A stretch of DNA of 64,000 nucleotides from Akkermansia muciniphila (GTDB lineage Bacteria > Verrucomicrobiota > Verrucomicrobiia > Verrucomicrobiales > Akkermansiaceae). The DNA is taken from assembly GCF_002884975.1 (NCBI RefSeq), contig NZ_PJKB01000002.1, positions 455,369 through 519,368 on the forward strand. Reading direction: 5' to 3'. Position 1 is the first letter of the stretch. Each line of letters starts with the position of its first letter. Position numbers and translations under genes: made by a program. Shown here piece by piece: positions 17,950 through 26,696 of this stretch. The notes under the pieces were generated by a model. It did not search any database, was not told the DNA's origin, and worked only from the letters and a program-made list of their open reading frames with translations.

Positions 17950-20061
17950 ATGGAACAGGAGCGCCATCTGCGGCGGCCGTGGCTGGAACGGACCATGGCC
18001 GCGGCTCCCCTGCTGGCTCCCGCTCTCGCCATGCTTAGCGCATGCGCGGCGGTGGACGTTTCTCCATGGCTCTGGGTTCCCTGCCTGTGCCTGGTGGCGT
18101 TGCCTTGCCTGTTCCGTGCTCCGGGCATGAGCCTGCTGGCTCTTGCGCTCGCCGTATGGGCCGGGGCGTCTTTGCTGGCTTATGACCGGGAATACCGGGC
18201 CATCCCCGTGGAGGCGGGCCAGCGTTTTACGGCGGCGGGGGCCGTTTATTCCGCATCCGGCAGGTCCGCGCTGTTTCGTCCTGACGGTTCCCGGTGGTTT
18301 TATACCGTCTCCGCCCGGGACGGAGCTTGTCCCCTGGTTGTAGGGCGGCGTTACCGGGTAGAGGGAGAGACATACCTGCTCCAGGCCCCGTGCGGCCCCG
18401 GCATTTTTGACCGGGAGCGGTGGGGATACCTGCGCGGCATTGCCGCCGGAGTGCGGCTGGACCAATCCTTCAATTTGGGGGAAGGCGACTGGCGCAGCCG
18501 TGTCCAGGCGGTTTCCCTGGGGTTTCGCGAAGAGGCGGGGGAGCTGCTGAGGGAGGGAGCTCCGCCCGGTGATGAAGCGCGGCAGGTGATGGTCTCCGCC
18601 GTGCTGGGGGACAAGACGGACGCCAGCCCGGAAACGATGGCGAAGTTCCTGATGAGCGGCTGCATGCACGTGTTCGCCGTCAGCGGCATGCATGTGGGCG
18701 TGGCGGCTCTGCTGATTCTGGGAATGCTCCGGCTGTTATGCGTACGCCCCGCCGTGGCGCGGCTGGCCTGCCTGCCGTTGCTGGCGCTGTATGTCTTTAT
18801 CACAGGAATGTCCGTTTCCGCACTGCGGGCCTTCATCATGGCGGCCGTCTGGCTGGTCGCGCCTGTTCTGCGGCGGAAGGGGCATCCGGCCAATATCCTG
18901 GCCCTGGCTTTCATCCTCCTTTGCCTGCTGGACCCGCTCCAGGTTTTCCAGCCGGGGTTTCAGCTCTCCTTCTGCGTTTTTGCCGTAATTGTCTGCCTAG
19001 CGGCATGGAGCAGGCGGGAAAGGCCCCTGTGGGCTCCCGACCCGTTTATTCCTTCCCGGATTTACAGTGCGCGGGAAAAAGGCCTGGTGCATCTGGAAAA
19101 AGCGTGCCGCGGCGCGCTGCTCGTCTCCGTGGGGGCGTGGCTGGTCTCCATCCCGCTGACGGCCTGGCACTTCGGCACCTGGAACCTGTACGCGCCCCTG
19201 ACCAACATCTGCTTGAGCGTGCTGGTCTTTCCGCTGATGGGCGTGTCCCTGGCCGGGCTGATGCTCGCCTGGTGCCCGTGGGCCCTGTCCGTTTGCAATG
19301 CGGCGGCGGCTTCCCTGGCTTCAGTCATGCTGGCGGTAACCGGAGGCGTAGCCTCCCTGCCGTGCAGTTATCTTCCCTCCCAGCCGCACGCCGCGGAGAA
19401 TGAGGCCGTTATCGTTCCTTTGCAGAAAGATGCCTGGTCCATGGCGGTTTCCAATCCGGCGCTGGTGGTGGATTCGGGAACGGAAGGCATGGCGTGCTAC
19501 GCCCTGATTCCCGTGCTGAAGGCGCGCGGCATCCAGCCTGCCGGGGTGGTGGCGACCAGAAAGGGCAAAGCGGAGCGCGCGGGAATGGAAACCCTGCTGA
19601 AGGAATACCCCGGCGTCCGGAACTGGGGAGAAGCCGGGGTCGGAGATTCCCCCCGGAAGTGGAGGTTCCGGCAGGGAAATGAACTAGCCGTGGCGGATTT
19701 GCCGGAGCCTTTGGCTACCGGAATTCATCAGGACCGGTGCAGGGTGCTGGCATGGACGTGCCGGGGGCGGTGTGTCCTGATCATCGGGAATGCCGGATTT
19801 TCCTCTCTGGGCCGTGCGGAAGAAGTGCCGCGTGCGGATGTGCTGGTGATAGGGCGCCACCCGCGCGACCCCGTCTGCAGCGCCGCGTGGATAAAGGCCA
19901 CGGGAGCCCGGACGGTTGTATTTACTACGGAATACACGTGTCCGGTACCGGAAGGTGTGGATGTGTACCGTTTGCGGGAAACCGGAACCCTGTATCTGCG
20001 GCTGGCGGAGGATGGCGTGCGCGTTACGCCCTGGAAGGGCACGGAACGCCGTACAGGGTAA
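17950..20061 (+). CDS. comEC: ComEC/Rec2-family DNA uptake channel with degenerate C-terminal domain
   Basis: Inner-membrane channel for single-stranded DNA during natural transformation. The 703-residue protein has the expected parts: N-terminal hydrophobic segments, a periplasmic OB-like domain (residues 70-190), and the competence core with FAVSGMHVGVAALLIL and GMSVSALRAFIMA. A C-terminal metallo-beta-lactamase-like domain begins near residue 500 (LVVDSGTEGMACYALIPVLK). Where the family normally has the metal-binding THxxxDH, this protein reads VVATRKGKAERAG, so the histidines are gone. The 3' end overlaps that of miaB by 38 bases (convergent). Confidence 0.9.
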   Translation: MEQERHLRRPWLERTMAAAPLLAPALAMLSACAAVDVSPWLWVPCLCLVALPCLFRAPGMSLLALALAVWAGASLLAYDREYRAIPVEAGQRFTAAGAVYSASGRSALFRPDGSRWFYTVSARDGACPLVVGRRYRVEGETYLLQAPCGPGIFDRERWGYLRGIAAGVRLDQSFNLGEGDWRSRVQAVSLGFREEAGELLREGAPPGDEARQVMVSAVLGDKTDASPETMAKFLMSGCMHVFAVSGMHVGVAALLILGMLRLLCVRPAVARLACLPLLALYVFITGMSVSALRAFIMAAVWLVAPVLRRKGHPANILALAFILLCLLDPLQVFQPGFQLSFCVFAVIVCLAAWSRRERPLWAPDPFIPSRIYSAREKGLVHLEKACRGALLVSVGAWLVSIPLTAWHFGTWNLYAPLTNICLSVLVFPLMGVSLAGLMLAWCPWALSVCNAAAASLASVMLAVTGGVASLPCSYLPSQPHAAENEAVIVPLQKDAWSMAVSNPALVVDSGTEGMACYALIPVLKARGIQPAGVVATRKGKAERAGMETLLKEYPGVRNWGEAGVGDSPRKWRFRQGNELAVADLPEPLATGIHQDRCRVLAWTCRGRCVLIIGNAGFSSLGRAEEVPRADVLVIGRHPRDPVCSAAWIKATGARTVVFTTEYTCPVPEGVDVYRLRETGTLYLRLAEDGVRVTPWKGTERRTG

Positions 20062-21400
20062 AGCCCGTGCTTTCCTCAATCCGGATGGGCAGAAGCTCTC
20101 CCGCCAGGTCCGGGGCGGCATCCACCATCACGGGCTTGTTCTGAGAGGTGCGTCCGGAGAGGCGCGCTTCATTCGTTTTGGACGGCCCTTCCAGAAGGAC
20201 CTCCTGAACGGTGCCGACCAGTTCCCGGTTTTTCCGGATGGCTATTTCATTGACCACGGCCAGCAGGTCCTGGTTGCGCGCTTCCTTAACTTCCTCCGGA
20301 ATCTGGCCCTCCATGGCGGCGGCTGGCGTGCCGCGGCGCGGGGAGTAGCGGAAAATGAAGGCGTTGTCAAACTGGACCTGTTCCACGGCCTGCCGGGTCA
20401 GCAGGTAGTCTTCCTCCGTTTCTCCGGGAAAGCCCACGATGATGTCCGTGGTGATGGATAAATCCGGCCGCGCCTGCTTCATCCGGGCGCAGAGGTCCAG
20501 GAAGGTTTCATTCCTGTATGGGCGGCGCATCATTTTCAGGATGCGGTCACTGCCGCTCTGCATCGGGAAATGGATGTGGCTGCACAGCTTGGGAAGGTAG
20601 GTGAAGGCCTGCACCAGGTCCTGCCGGAAGCCGATGGGATGGGGGGAAACGAAGCGGATGCGCCGGAGGCCTTCCACCTCATGCACGGCTTCCAGCAATT
20701 GGACGAAGCCGCCCTTGCCGTCCGCCGTTTCCATCTGCCTGCCGTACCGGTTGACGATCTGGCCCAGCAGGGTGACTTCCTTCACGCCGGCGTCCACCAG
20801 CATCTTCACCTCGTCCACCACGTCCCGTATGGGGCGGCTGCGTTCCGTGCCCCGGGTGTAGGGGACGATGCAGTAGGCGCACTTCATTTCACACCCCTGC
20901 ATGATGGAGACGTAAGCCGTGGAGCGCGCGCCGGGATTCAGGTGGTCCCTGATCCGGTTCTGGGAATCCTCCTCTTCCGCCACGTCGCACACGTGGGTGC
21001 CAGAAAAAGCACTTTGCAGCTCATCCATGCGGCGTTCCTGGCGCGCGCGCAGAATGCCGTCCACATGCTCAAACACGCGGTGGTACTTCTGTGTGCCTAT
21101 CACCAGGTCCAGGCGCGGCAGTTCCTTGAATAATTCATCCTTCCTGCTCTGGGCCATGCAGCCCATCATGCCGTACACCACGTGCGGGCGGTGCCGCTGC
21201 TGCTTGGCCAGCAGGCCCATTTTACCCAGCGCCTTCTGTTCCGCCTGTTCCCGGATGGAACAGGAATTGAACAGGATCACGTCCGCTTCATCCTCGCGGT
21301 CCGTCAGGGTATAACCCTTCTGCACGAACATGCGGGCTACCTGCTCGGAGTCCCGCTCGTTCATCTGGCAGCCGTAGGTTTTAATGTAAAGCGTGGGCAT
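20024..21400 (-). CDS. miaB: tRNA-2-methylthio-N6-dimethylallyladenosine synthase
   Basis: Radical-SAM methylthiotransferase acting at tRNA position 37. The 458-residue protein begins MPTLYIKTYGCQMNERDSE, with further N-terminal cluster cysteines in FNSCSIREQA and GMMGCMAQ. The radical SAM motif is GCEMKCAYCIVPY. A C-terminal TRAM domain ends the protein. The start at 21400 gives the canonical N-terminus. It follows the methyltransferase gene at 21409 by eight bases, so both RNA modification enzymes probably share a transcript. Confidence 0.95.
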   Translation of the reverse strand: MPTLYIKTYGCQMNERDSEQVARMFVQKGYTLTDREDEADVILFNSCSIREQAEQKALGKMGLLAKQQRHRPHVVYGMMGCMAQSRKDELFKELPRLDLVIGTQKYHRVFEHVDGILRARQERRMDELQSAFSGTHVCDVAEEEDSQNRIRDHLNPGARSTAYVSIMQGCEMKCAYCIVPYTRGTERSRPIRDVVDEVKMLVDAGVKEVTLLGQIVNRYGRQMETADGKGGFVQLLEAVHEVEGLRRIRFVSPHPIGFRQDLVQAFTYLPKLCSHIHFPMQSGSDRILKMMRRPYRNETFLDLCARMKQARPDLSITTDIIVGFPGETEEDYLLTRQAVEQVQFDNAFIFRYSPRRGTPAAAMEGQIPEEVKEARNQDLLAVVNEIAIRKNRELVGTVQEVLLEGPSKTNEARLSGRTSQNKPVMVDAAPDLAGELLPIRIEESTGFTLYGVPCPSRA

Positions 21401-21408
21401 GGAGAAAA

Positions 21409-22632
21409 TCAGATGTTCTTTTTCAGGGTGACCACGCATTCCAGATGCTTGGTCTGGGGAAACAGGTCAAAGGGCTGGACGGCGGTGACAGAATACCCGG
21501 CTTTGTCAAACTCCGCCAGGTCCCTAATCTGCGTAGCGGGATTGCAGGAAACGTACACCACTTTTCCGGGGCTGAAGGCGAACAACTGGGTCAGGAACTC
21601 CATACTGCATCCTTTGCGGGGCGGGTCGATTACCACGGCGGTCTTTTCCGCGGGGAAATCCACCTGGGCGAAAATGGCTCCGGCGTCCGCCGCCAGGAAC
21701 TCCGCATGTTCAATCCCGTTGCTGCGGGCATTGCTGCGCGCCCAGTCCGCGGAAGTCTCGCTGACCTCCACGCCCAGCACCTTCTTGAACTTATTCGCCA
21801 GGCTCAGGGCGAACAGGCCGGAACCGCAATAGGCGTCCACCAGGAACTCCTCCCCGTCCATGCTCGCCTGTTGGGCCACGTAGTCCGTAAACAGCGGAAG
21901 AATGAAGGGATTGTTCTGGAAAAAATCTCCCGCCAGGAAATGGAATTCCAGATCGCCCACGTGCTCGCAGGCTACGGCGTTGTTATTGGTGATGACGCCC
22001 CCTTCCGAGGCGCGGAGCAGGATGGTGGCGCCGCGCTTGAACCGCGCCGCGGCCTGGTAAACGCTTTTGCGGGCCAGGGGCAGCACCTCGTTGATGCACT
22101 CCATGGCAATCGGGCACTGCGGCACGTCCACCACTTCTCTTCTGGAGCCTGCCTTCAGGAAGCCGATGGCCGGCTTGCCTCCTTCCCTGGGCTTGTCAAA
22201 ATGGGGCGTAATCTTGGAACGGTAGTTGTATTGGCGGGGGGAGGCAATGGCCGGATTGACGGGCAGTTCCAGCCCTGCCTGCAAGCGGAGCAGGTCCGCC
22301 ACCTGCCGGGTTTTCCAGAGAAGCTGGCGGTCGTAGGAAAAATGCTGGTACTGGCAGCCGCCGCAGGTGCCGAACAGGCGGCAGCCGGGTTCCACGCGGT
22401 CCGGGCTGGGGTGAAGCACTTCCACCAGGTCTGCGGAGGAATAATTCTTGTCATTGCGCCACACGCGGGCCTTCACACGGTCTCCCGGCAGGGCGAAGGG
22501 GACGAAAACCACCCAGCCGTCCACGCGGCCGATGCCGTCGCCCGCATTGGAAAGGGCGTCAATGTCCAGTTCAAGCTCCTGGTGGTAGGAAAAAGGTTCG
22601 GGGTGGAAGCCTTTGGGAATGGTCGCGGTCAT
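21409..22632 (-). CDS. TrmA/RlmD-family RNA (uracil-5)-methyltransferase
   Basis: SAM-dependent methyltransferase for an RNA uridine, probably 23S rRNA. From the ATG at 22632 it has 407 residues. It opens with a TRAM domain (LDIDALSNAGDGIGRVDGW), then the Fe-S cysteines of the RumA group in CRLFGTCGGCQYQ. The SAM site is DAYCGSGLFALSLA. The catalytic block is DPPRKG, then VYVSCNPATQIRDL, with the nucleophilic Cys. Which uridine is modified cannot be decided. The upstream extension to 22929 is spurious. Confidence 0.92.
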   Translation of the reverse strand: MTATIPKGFHPEPFSYHQELELDIDALSNAGDGIGRVDGWVVFVPFALPGDRVKARVWRNDKNYSSADLVEVLHPSPDRVEPGCRLFGTCGGCQYQHFSYDRQLLWKTRQVADLLRLQAGLELPVNPAIASPRQYNYRSKITPHFDKPREGGKPAIGFLKAGSRREVVDVPQCPIAMECINEVLPLARKSVYQAAARFKRGATILLRASEGGVITNNNAVACEHVGDLEFHFLAGDFFQNNPFILPLFTDYVAQQASMDGEEFLVDAYCGSGLFALSLANKFKKVLGVEVSETSADWARSNARSNGIEHAEFLAADAGAIFAQVDFPAEKTAVVIDPPRKGCSMEFLTQLFAFSPGKVVYVSCNPATQIRDLAEFDKAGYSVTAVQPFDLFPQTKHLECVVTLKKNI

Positions 22633-22649
22633 GATGATGGGGGAACGTG

Positions 22650-22973
22650 TTACGGGGCGGTGGGAGTATTTAGTTTGCCGTCCAGGTCGTACAGCAGGGT
22701 GTCTGGAAGCTGGGGGGCGCGCAACCCGGGGCGGAAGTCGCCCGGAAGAACGGCGGGACCCGGTGCGGACTCCTCCCCGTCTTCCTCCGGAAGAATGGCG
22801 GATTTCACCGGTGCGGGAGCCCAGGGGGCCGGGCGCTCTGCCGCGGCGGCCGGTTCCGGCTGGACAGCCGGAGCGGGGGCGGGTTCCTGAGGGGCCGTTT
22901 CCTTGTTGGAGGCGCAGGAAGCGGTCCAAGCCAGCCCGGCAATCAGACAGAAGCGGATCAGGAGCTTGTTCAT
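22650..22973 (-). CDS. Small Pro/Ala-rich lipoprotein
   Basis: A 107-residue protein with a lipoprotein signal (LIAGLAWTASCAS, lipobox before Cys) and no recognised domain. The mature part is a Pro/Ala/Glu-rich spacer followed by a short C-terminal segment (QLPDTLLYDLDGKLNTPTAP). The ATG at 22973 is certain because the signal peptide starts there. It lies 17 bases before the methyltransferase gene on the same strand. Function unknown; probably envelope-anchored. Confidence 0.8.
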   Translation of the reverse strand: MNKLLIRFCLIAGLAWTASCASNKETAPQEPAPAPAVQPEPAAAAERPAPWAPAPVKSAILPEEDGEESAPGPAVLPGDFRPGLRAPQLPDTLLYDLDGKLNTPTAP

Positions 22974-23086
22974 GGCGCGGATTCTTACAGCTTCATTCCC
23001 GCTTGGCAATCGAATTTCCGCTTTATTCCCCTTCTTCCCGTACATGGGAGAACGGGATAAGGAAAAAGGCTTCCGCACCATGCGGC

Positions 23087-24016
23087 TCAAATGCGCTCGC
23101 TTGTTTTTGTCCGCGGATGGCGGAAGTGGGGAATGCGGTGAGCCTGCCTGCGTTTTTGGCGCATGTGGCGGAGCATGCGGAAGAAAATGAACGTGCCCGC
23201 CAGGAGCAGCAGCATGATGCTCCACCAGTCCCAGCCTACCGGGGCGTCCGGCAGTCCTACGCGGCCTATCATGGGAAGCTTGAGGGCGGGACGCAGCAGG
23301 TCAAAGCCCGCATCCAGGCCCAGCAGGCTGACTTCAACCCCTTCCGCCAGGCCCAGGCTGACTCCTCCGAGGCCCCATAAATTGATGCGGATGCCCGTGC
23401 CGCTCTCCGTCCGTCCGGCAATGCCGCCAGGCAGGTAATCCTTTCCCACGGCATGGGGCGGAAGCTCCACCGTCAGTTCCGGTACTTCCCTCATCAGCGC
23501 GGCGGTGAAGGTATTGCTGTTGGGGCCGGGAATGAGCCGGTACGTATCCGCCTCCGGGTATTCCTCCGCCGTGCGGCTGATGGCGGGAATGGCTCTTTCC
23601 GCCGCTTTTCCGCGCAATTCCTGAATCAGGTCCGGTTCCGCGCCGAACCACTTGCGGTCCGGAATATCCCTGGAGATGGAAACGCTGGTTCCCCTGGCAG
23701 GAAGCTGGTAGCCCATCACCTGGTAAACGGTGTAAGAGCCTGCGTTTTTCTCCTTTACGGCTATCCAGGTGTGTACGCCGAAATACTTGCGCCAGCCAAA
23801 GGCGCGGGCAGAATACACCTGGACAACGGCTTCCGGCTCTTCTTCCGGCAGTGGAGCCAGGCCGCTGCTGCTGCGGTCCGCGGTTTTCCAGTCTTCCGCG
23901 GGGTGGAAATAAACCAGGGCGCCGCACAGGACCAGGAGCGCCATGGACAGCCAGAAAATAAGGCGCCATTTATTCCGTGAAGGGTGCCTGCGGTTATAGG
24001 GGTTGGAATGGCGCAT
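23087..24016 (-). CDS. DUF3750-family membrane-anchored protein
   Basis: A 309-residue protein with one N-terminal hydrophobic anchor (residues 18-40) and a second near the C-terminus (WSIMLLLLAGTFIFF). The central domain reads VQVYSARAFGWRKYFGVHTWIA, which matches the DUF3750 family, and later LIPGPNSNTF, conserved in the same family. The Cys-free GPNSNTF-type loop resembles a NlpC/P60-like or permuted papain-like fold, but no catalytic triad can be assigned. The C-terminal tail is basic. Function unknown. Confidence 0.82.
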   Translation of the reverse strand: MRHSNPYNRRHPSRNKWRLIFWLSMALLVLCGALVYFHPAEDWKTADRSSSGLAPLPEEEPEAVVQVYSARAFGWRKYFGVHTWIAVKEKNAGSYTVYQVMGYQLPARGTSVSISRDIPDRKWFGAEPDLIQELRGKAAERAIPAISRTAEEYPEADTYRLIPGPNSNTFTAALMREVPELTVELPPHAVGKDYLPGGIAGRTESGTGIRINLWGLGGVSLGLAEGVEVSLLGLDAGFDLLRPALKLPMIGRVGLPDAPVGWDWWSIMLLLLAGTFIFFRMLRHMRQKRRQAHRIPHFRHPRTKTSERI

Positions 24017-24107
24017 GGCGAATGTATATACCTTGAACTGCAAATGAAGGCAATGGCGGAATCTTGAAGTTTGACTTCTTTGCAGAGAGGCTTATTTTCA
24101 TGGGAAT

Positions 24108-24656
24108 ATGATCAAGTTGGCCGTTCCCGTGCTTTGTGCCGCCATGGCTGGTATGCTGGCTCCCGCTTCTGCCCTGGCGCAGCAAATGCCCGTTCCTGCC
24201 GTCAAGGAATCGGGCAGTCCCGTTTTTGACAAGCTGCGTGATGAAGCCATCGCCAAAAAGGTTCCCCTGGTCATCTGCCTGACGGGGTCTTCCTGGTGCG
24301 TGTATTGCAACATATTTACGGACAAGCATATCAAGGAGCGTGCTTTTAAAAGGGCCTCCGGCAAAAAATTCATCTTCTGGATGGTGGATACCAGGCAGGC
24401 GCCGGGAAGGACGCCGGGTTCCTTTACCTTCCAGTTCGTTCCGGAGGAAGCGGGCAAAGTAGTGGGATGCATAGGTTCCAAGGCTCCTTACGTGGTATTC
24501 GGGCCTCCCGCCGTCATCATCCTGGACCCCGTTTCCGGAAAAGTGATCAAAAAAATGGTAAGCCAGGGGGATATGGACAAGGAGGGCAAATCCCTGCCCG
24601 CGGTTATTGAAGATAGCTGGAAGAAATTCCGGGAGAACGAAAAAAAGAGCGTGTGA
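24108..24656 (+). CDS. Exported thioredoxin-family protein
   Basis: A 182-residue protein with a signal peptide (residues 1-24, ending ALAQ). It carries a thioredoxin-like fold with the active site GSSWCVYCNIFTD near residue 65. After the active site comes KFIFWMVDTRQ, as in DUF255/thioredoxin_7-type proteins that dispose of disulfide or reduce periplasmic partners. A cis-Pro follows in FGPPAVIILD. No DsbD or cytochrome maturation gene is adjacent. Partner unknown. Confidence 0.88.
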   Translation: MIKLAVPVLCAAMAGMLAPASALAQQMPVPAVKESGSPVFDKLRDEAIAKKVPLVICLTGSSWCVYCNIFTDKHIKERAFKRASGKKFIFWMVDTRQAPGRTPGSFTFQFVPEEAGKVVGCIGSKAPYVVFGPPAVIILDPVSGKVIKKMVSQGDMDKEGKSLPAVIEDSWKKFRENEKKSV

Positions 24657-24675
24657 GCGTTCAGCCCCCTTTCCG

Positions 24676-26145
24676 TTAAAACCGGTAGATAAACCGCAGC
24701 CAGGGGCGCGGCGTGCCGGAATAATAGGGGTACCAGCGGTGTCCGGGGTGGTGCATGGTCTGACCCCATTCATCCTGGTGGCGCGCCTGCGGCGCATAGG
24801 TGAGCTGCCGCCATTCCCGGAGTAGCAGGGAGGGAGGTTTTTTATCGGGGTCGGGCGGCGCCAGGTACGTCTGGAAGGAACTGAAAGAACAGCAATAATA
24901 GGGAATGTTGAGAATAGGCGCCAGGCCGAGCGCCAGCACAAGGCCTATCCAGATTCTGTGGCCGGGATGCCATATCCAGGTGGCCGCCAGAAAGGCGAGC
25001 ATGCAGGACATGACCGGGACGCATCCCTTGCAAAGCAGGTCATTGGCGTCTCCGTTAATGTAAAAGAACGGCAGGGCCAGCCCGGTGGCCAGCGTGCAGA
25101 TGAAGAGGGGGTTGCGCCGGAAGTCCCGCCAGCAGAACAGGGCGTACAGAAGAAAGGAGGTTCCCACGAGCAGAAAATCCCCCGGGCGCGTGTAAAAGCC
25201 CCGGATTCCCATCTGGGAGGAAGGCGCGTTTACCGCCATATAATAAAGAAGGAAGCACATCCCCAGGATAACCGCCGCTGAAAAGGATGGATGGAGCAGG
25301 ATGCGTCGCGAAAAGCGGTTGTCCTTCCACTGCCGGAGCCACTGGCAGACCGCCAGGGGCAGCCCCCCGATAGCGGCAAGGGGGGAATAAAAAGCCGTGG
25401 CCGCGAACAGAAGGGGAAGCCAGTTCACGGGCATGCGCCCGGAAGCCAGGAAAATGAAAAAAAGCATCACGGGAATGGATGCGTTTGCGCTGCACATGAT
25501 CTGCTCCGCTGTCCCGAAGTAATGTAGCCTGAGCGTATCCAGGCCCAGTCCGCACTGCAAATTCAACAGGGAGCCGAACATCACCATCAGCAGGGCGAGC
25601 ATGAGGGAACGGCGTCCCGAGAAGACGCAGAGCCACAGCCACGAAAGGAAAAGCCCCCATGCCCCCCACAGCACCAGGAGCGCCCGGGCGGCGTCCAGCC
25701 CGGCCAATTTGCCGGCCAGGGCCGGAACAAGCCAGAATCCCGTATTGTAAATCAAAACGTCTCCGTCCGGGAAAACGACAGGCCAGGGGCTGGTGACCAA
25801 TTCACTCAGGCAGGCATTTCTGACAATATGGTCCGGGTGCTGGTTGACCCATTCCCCCCATCCGGACAGCACCATCAGGGCGATGAACGCGGCCAGGGCC
25901 GGCAAGGAAGAGCGGGTGAACAGGGGAAAGGCGGGAAGGGGAGGCTTTTCCGGGGATTTCTTCCGTCCGGGGATCATCAGGCCTGCGGCCAGCAGAAGAG
26001 CCAGGGGGAAAGCGATGTACCAGTGCATCCATCCGGCCATGAAGATCAGCACGGGCAGCAGAAGCCACGCGCAGCTGTGCCATTTCAGCGCAGTCACGTT
26101 GAAGGCTCTTTCCAGAGAGGGGGCATCAGGAGTTGGACAAGGCAT
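24676..26145 (-). CDS. Polytopic membrane protein, paralogue of the protein at 8526-10013
   Basis: A 489-residue integral membrane protein with about ten to twelve hydrophobic segments and a C-terminal soluble tail rich in Trp, Tyr, Pro and His. Its first loop block, HPDHIVRNACLSELVTSPWP with DGDVLIYNTGFWLVPAL, matches the paralogue at 8.5-10.0 kb. The ATG at 26145 has AGGGAGAG just before it and leads straight into the first segment. The two genes lie about 15 kb apart and are not flanked by the same genes, so this is an old duplication. A GT-C-like lipid-linked glycosyltransferase role is possible but unproven. Confidence 0.8.
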   Translation of the reverse strand: MPCPTPDAPSLERAFNVTALKWHSCAWLLLPVLIFMAGWMHWYIAFPLALLLAAGLMIPGRKKSPEKPPLPAFPLFTRSSLPALAAFIALMVLSGWGEWVNQHPDHIVRNACLSELVTSPWPVVFPDGDVLIYNTGFWLVPALAGKLAGLDAARALLVLWGAWGLFLSWLWLCVFSGRRSLMLALLMVMFGSLLNLQCGLGLDTLRLHYFGTAEQIMCSANASIPVMLFFIFLASGRMPVNWLPLLFAATAFYSPLAAIGGLPLAVCQWLRQWKDNRFSRRILLHPSFSAAVILGMCFLLYYMAVNAPSSQMGIRGFYTRPGDFLLVGTSFLLYALFCWRDFRRNPLFICTLATGLALPFFYINGDANDLLCKGCVPVMSCMLAFLAATWIWHPGHRIWIGLVLALGLAPILNIPYYCCSFSSFQTYLAPPDPDKKPPSLLLREWRQLTYAPQARHQDEWGQTMHHPGHRWYPYYSGTPRPWLRFIYRF

Positions 26146-26294
26146 CTCTCCCTGAACCTTAATGGGGCCGGGATGGGAAGGCAAGGGTGAAACTTGCGGA
26201 CCGGAATGAAGGGCACGGGGAACCCGGTGGCAGGAATGAGCGTTCTCCGTCTCTACTTTACGGGAAGAAGGGGGCATCCCATTCTGGGCACCTT

Positions 26295-26567
26295 ATGAAT
26301 AAAACAGAATTCATTCGGGAATTGCAGCGGGAACTGGGGGAAGGCGTAACTCCCCGGCAGGCGGAACACGCGCTGAACGCCGTGCTGGACACGATTGCGA
26401 AGTCGGTACGGAGGCGGTCGCTGGTCAAATTCCGCGGCTTCGGGTCGTTCGCCGTCAAGCATCGCCGTGCGCGGGTGGTGCGCCATCCGGAAAACGGCAG
26501 CAAGCTGTTTGTGCATGAATCAAGCACCATGAAATTCCGGCCTTCCTCCCGCCTGTGGGAAAAGTAA
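26295..26567 (+). CDS. HU/IHF-family DNA-binding protein
   Basis: A 90-residue histone-like protein. The N-terminal helices read MNKTEFIRELQRELGEG, with the conserved KFRGFGSFAVKHRRARVVRHP saddle and the start of the DNA-clamping arm. The arm proline region is ENGSKLFVHES instead of the usual NPxTGE, so it departs from canonical HU. Arg/Lys content is high. It probably bends DNA in the nucleoid. Confidence 0.88.
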   Translation: MNKTEFIRELQRELGEGVTPRQAEHALNAVLDTIAKSVRRRSLVKFRGFGSFAVKHRRARVVRHPENGSKLFVHESSTMKFRPSSRLWEK

Positions 26568-26639
26568 GGGCGCGGGAGCCGGTTTCCATTCCATTTTGCC
26601 ATTGACTTACTTGTCCGCCACAGGGATTAATGGATAAGG

Positions 26640-26658
26640 CAGGCGCCCCGTGCGCCTG
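26640..26658. terminator. Hairpin between the HU gene and GH36
   Basis: CAGGCGC (26640-26646) mirrors GCGCCTG (26652-26658) with a five-base loop. No T run follows, so it may be a Rho-assisted terminator or merely a leader hairpin before the GH36 start at 26697. Confidence 0.3.
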
Positions 26659-26696
26659 TCTGGAAAAAAGACTGATCCTTGACCCCTTTGCTGACC

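Noticed and set aside
16822-18693. A 623-codon minus-strand frame opposite the HD exonuclease and comEC
   Set aside because: No family resemblance and antisense to two identified genes.
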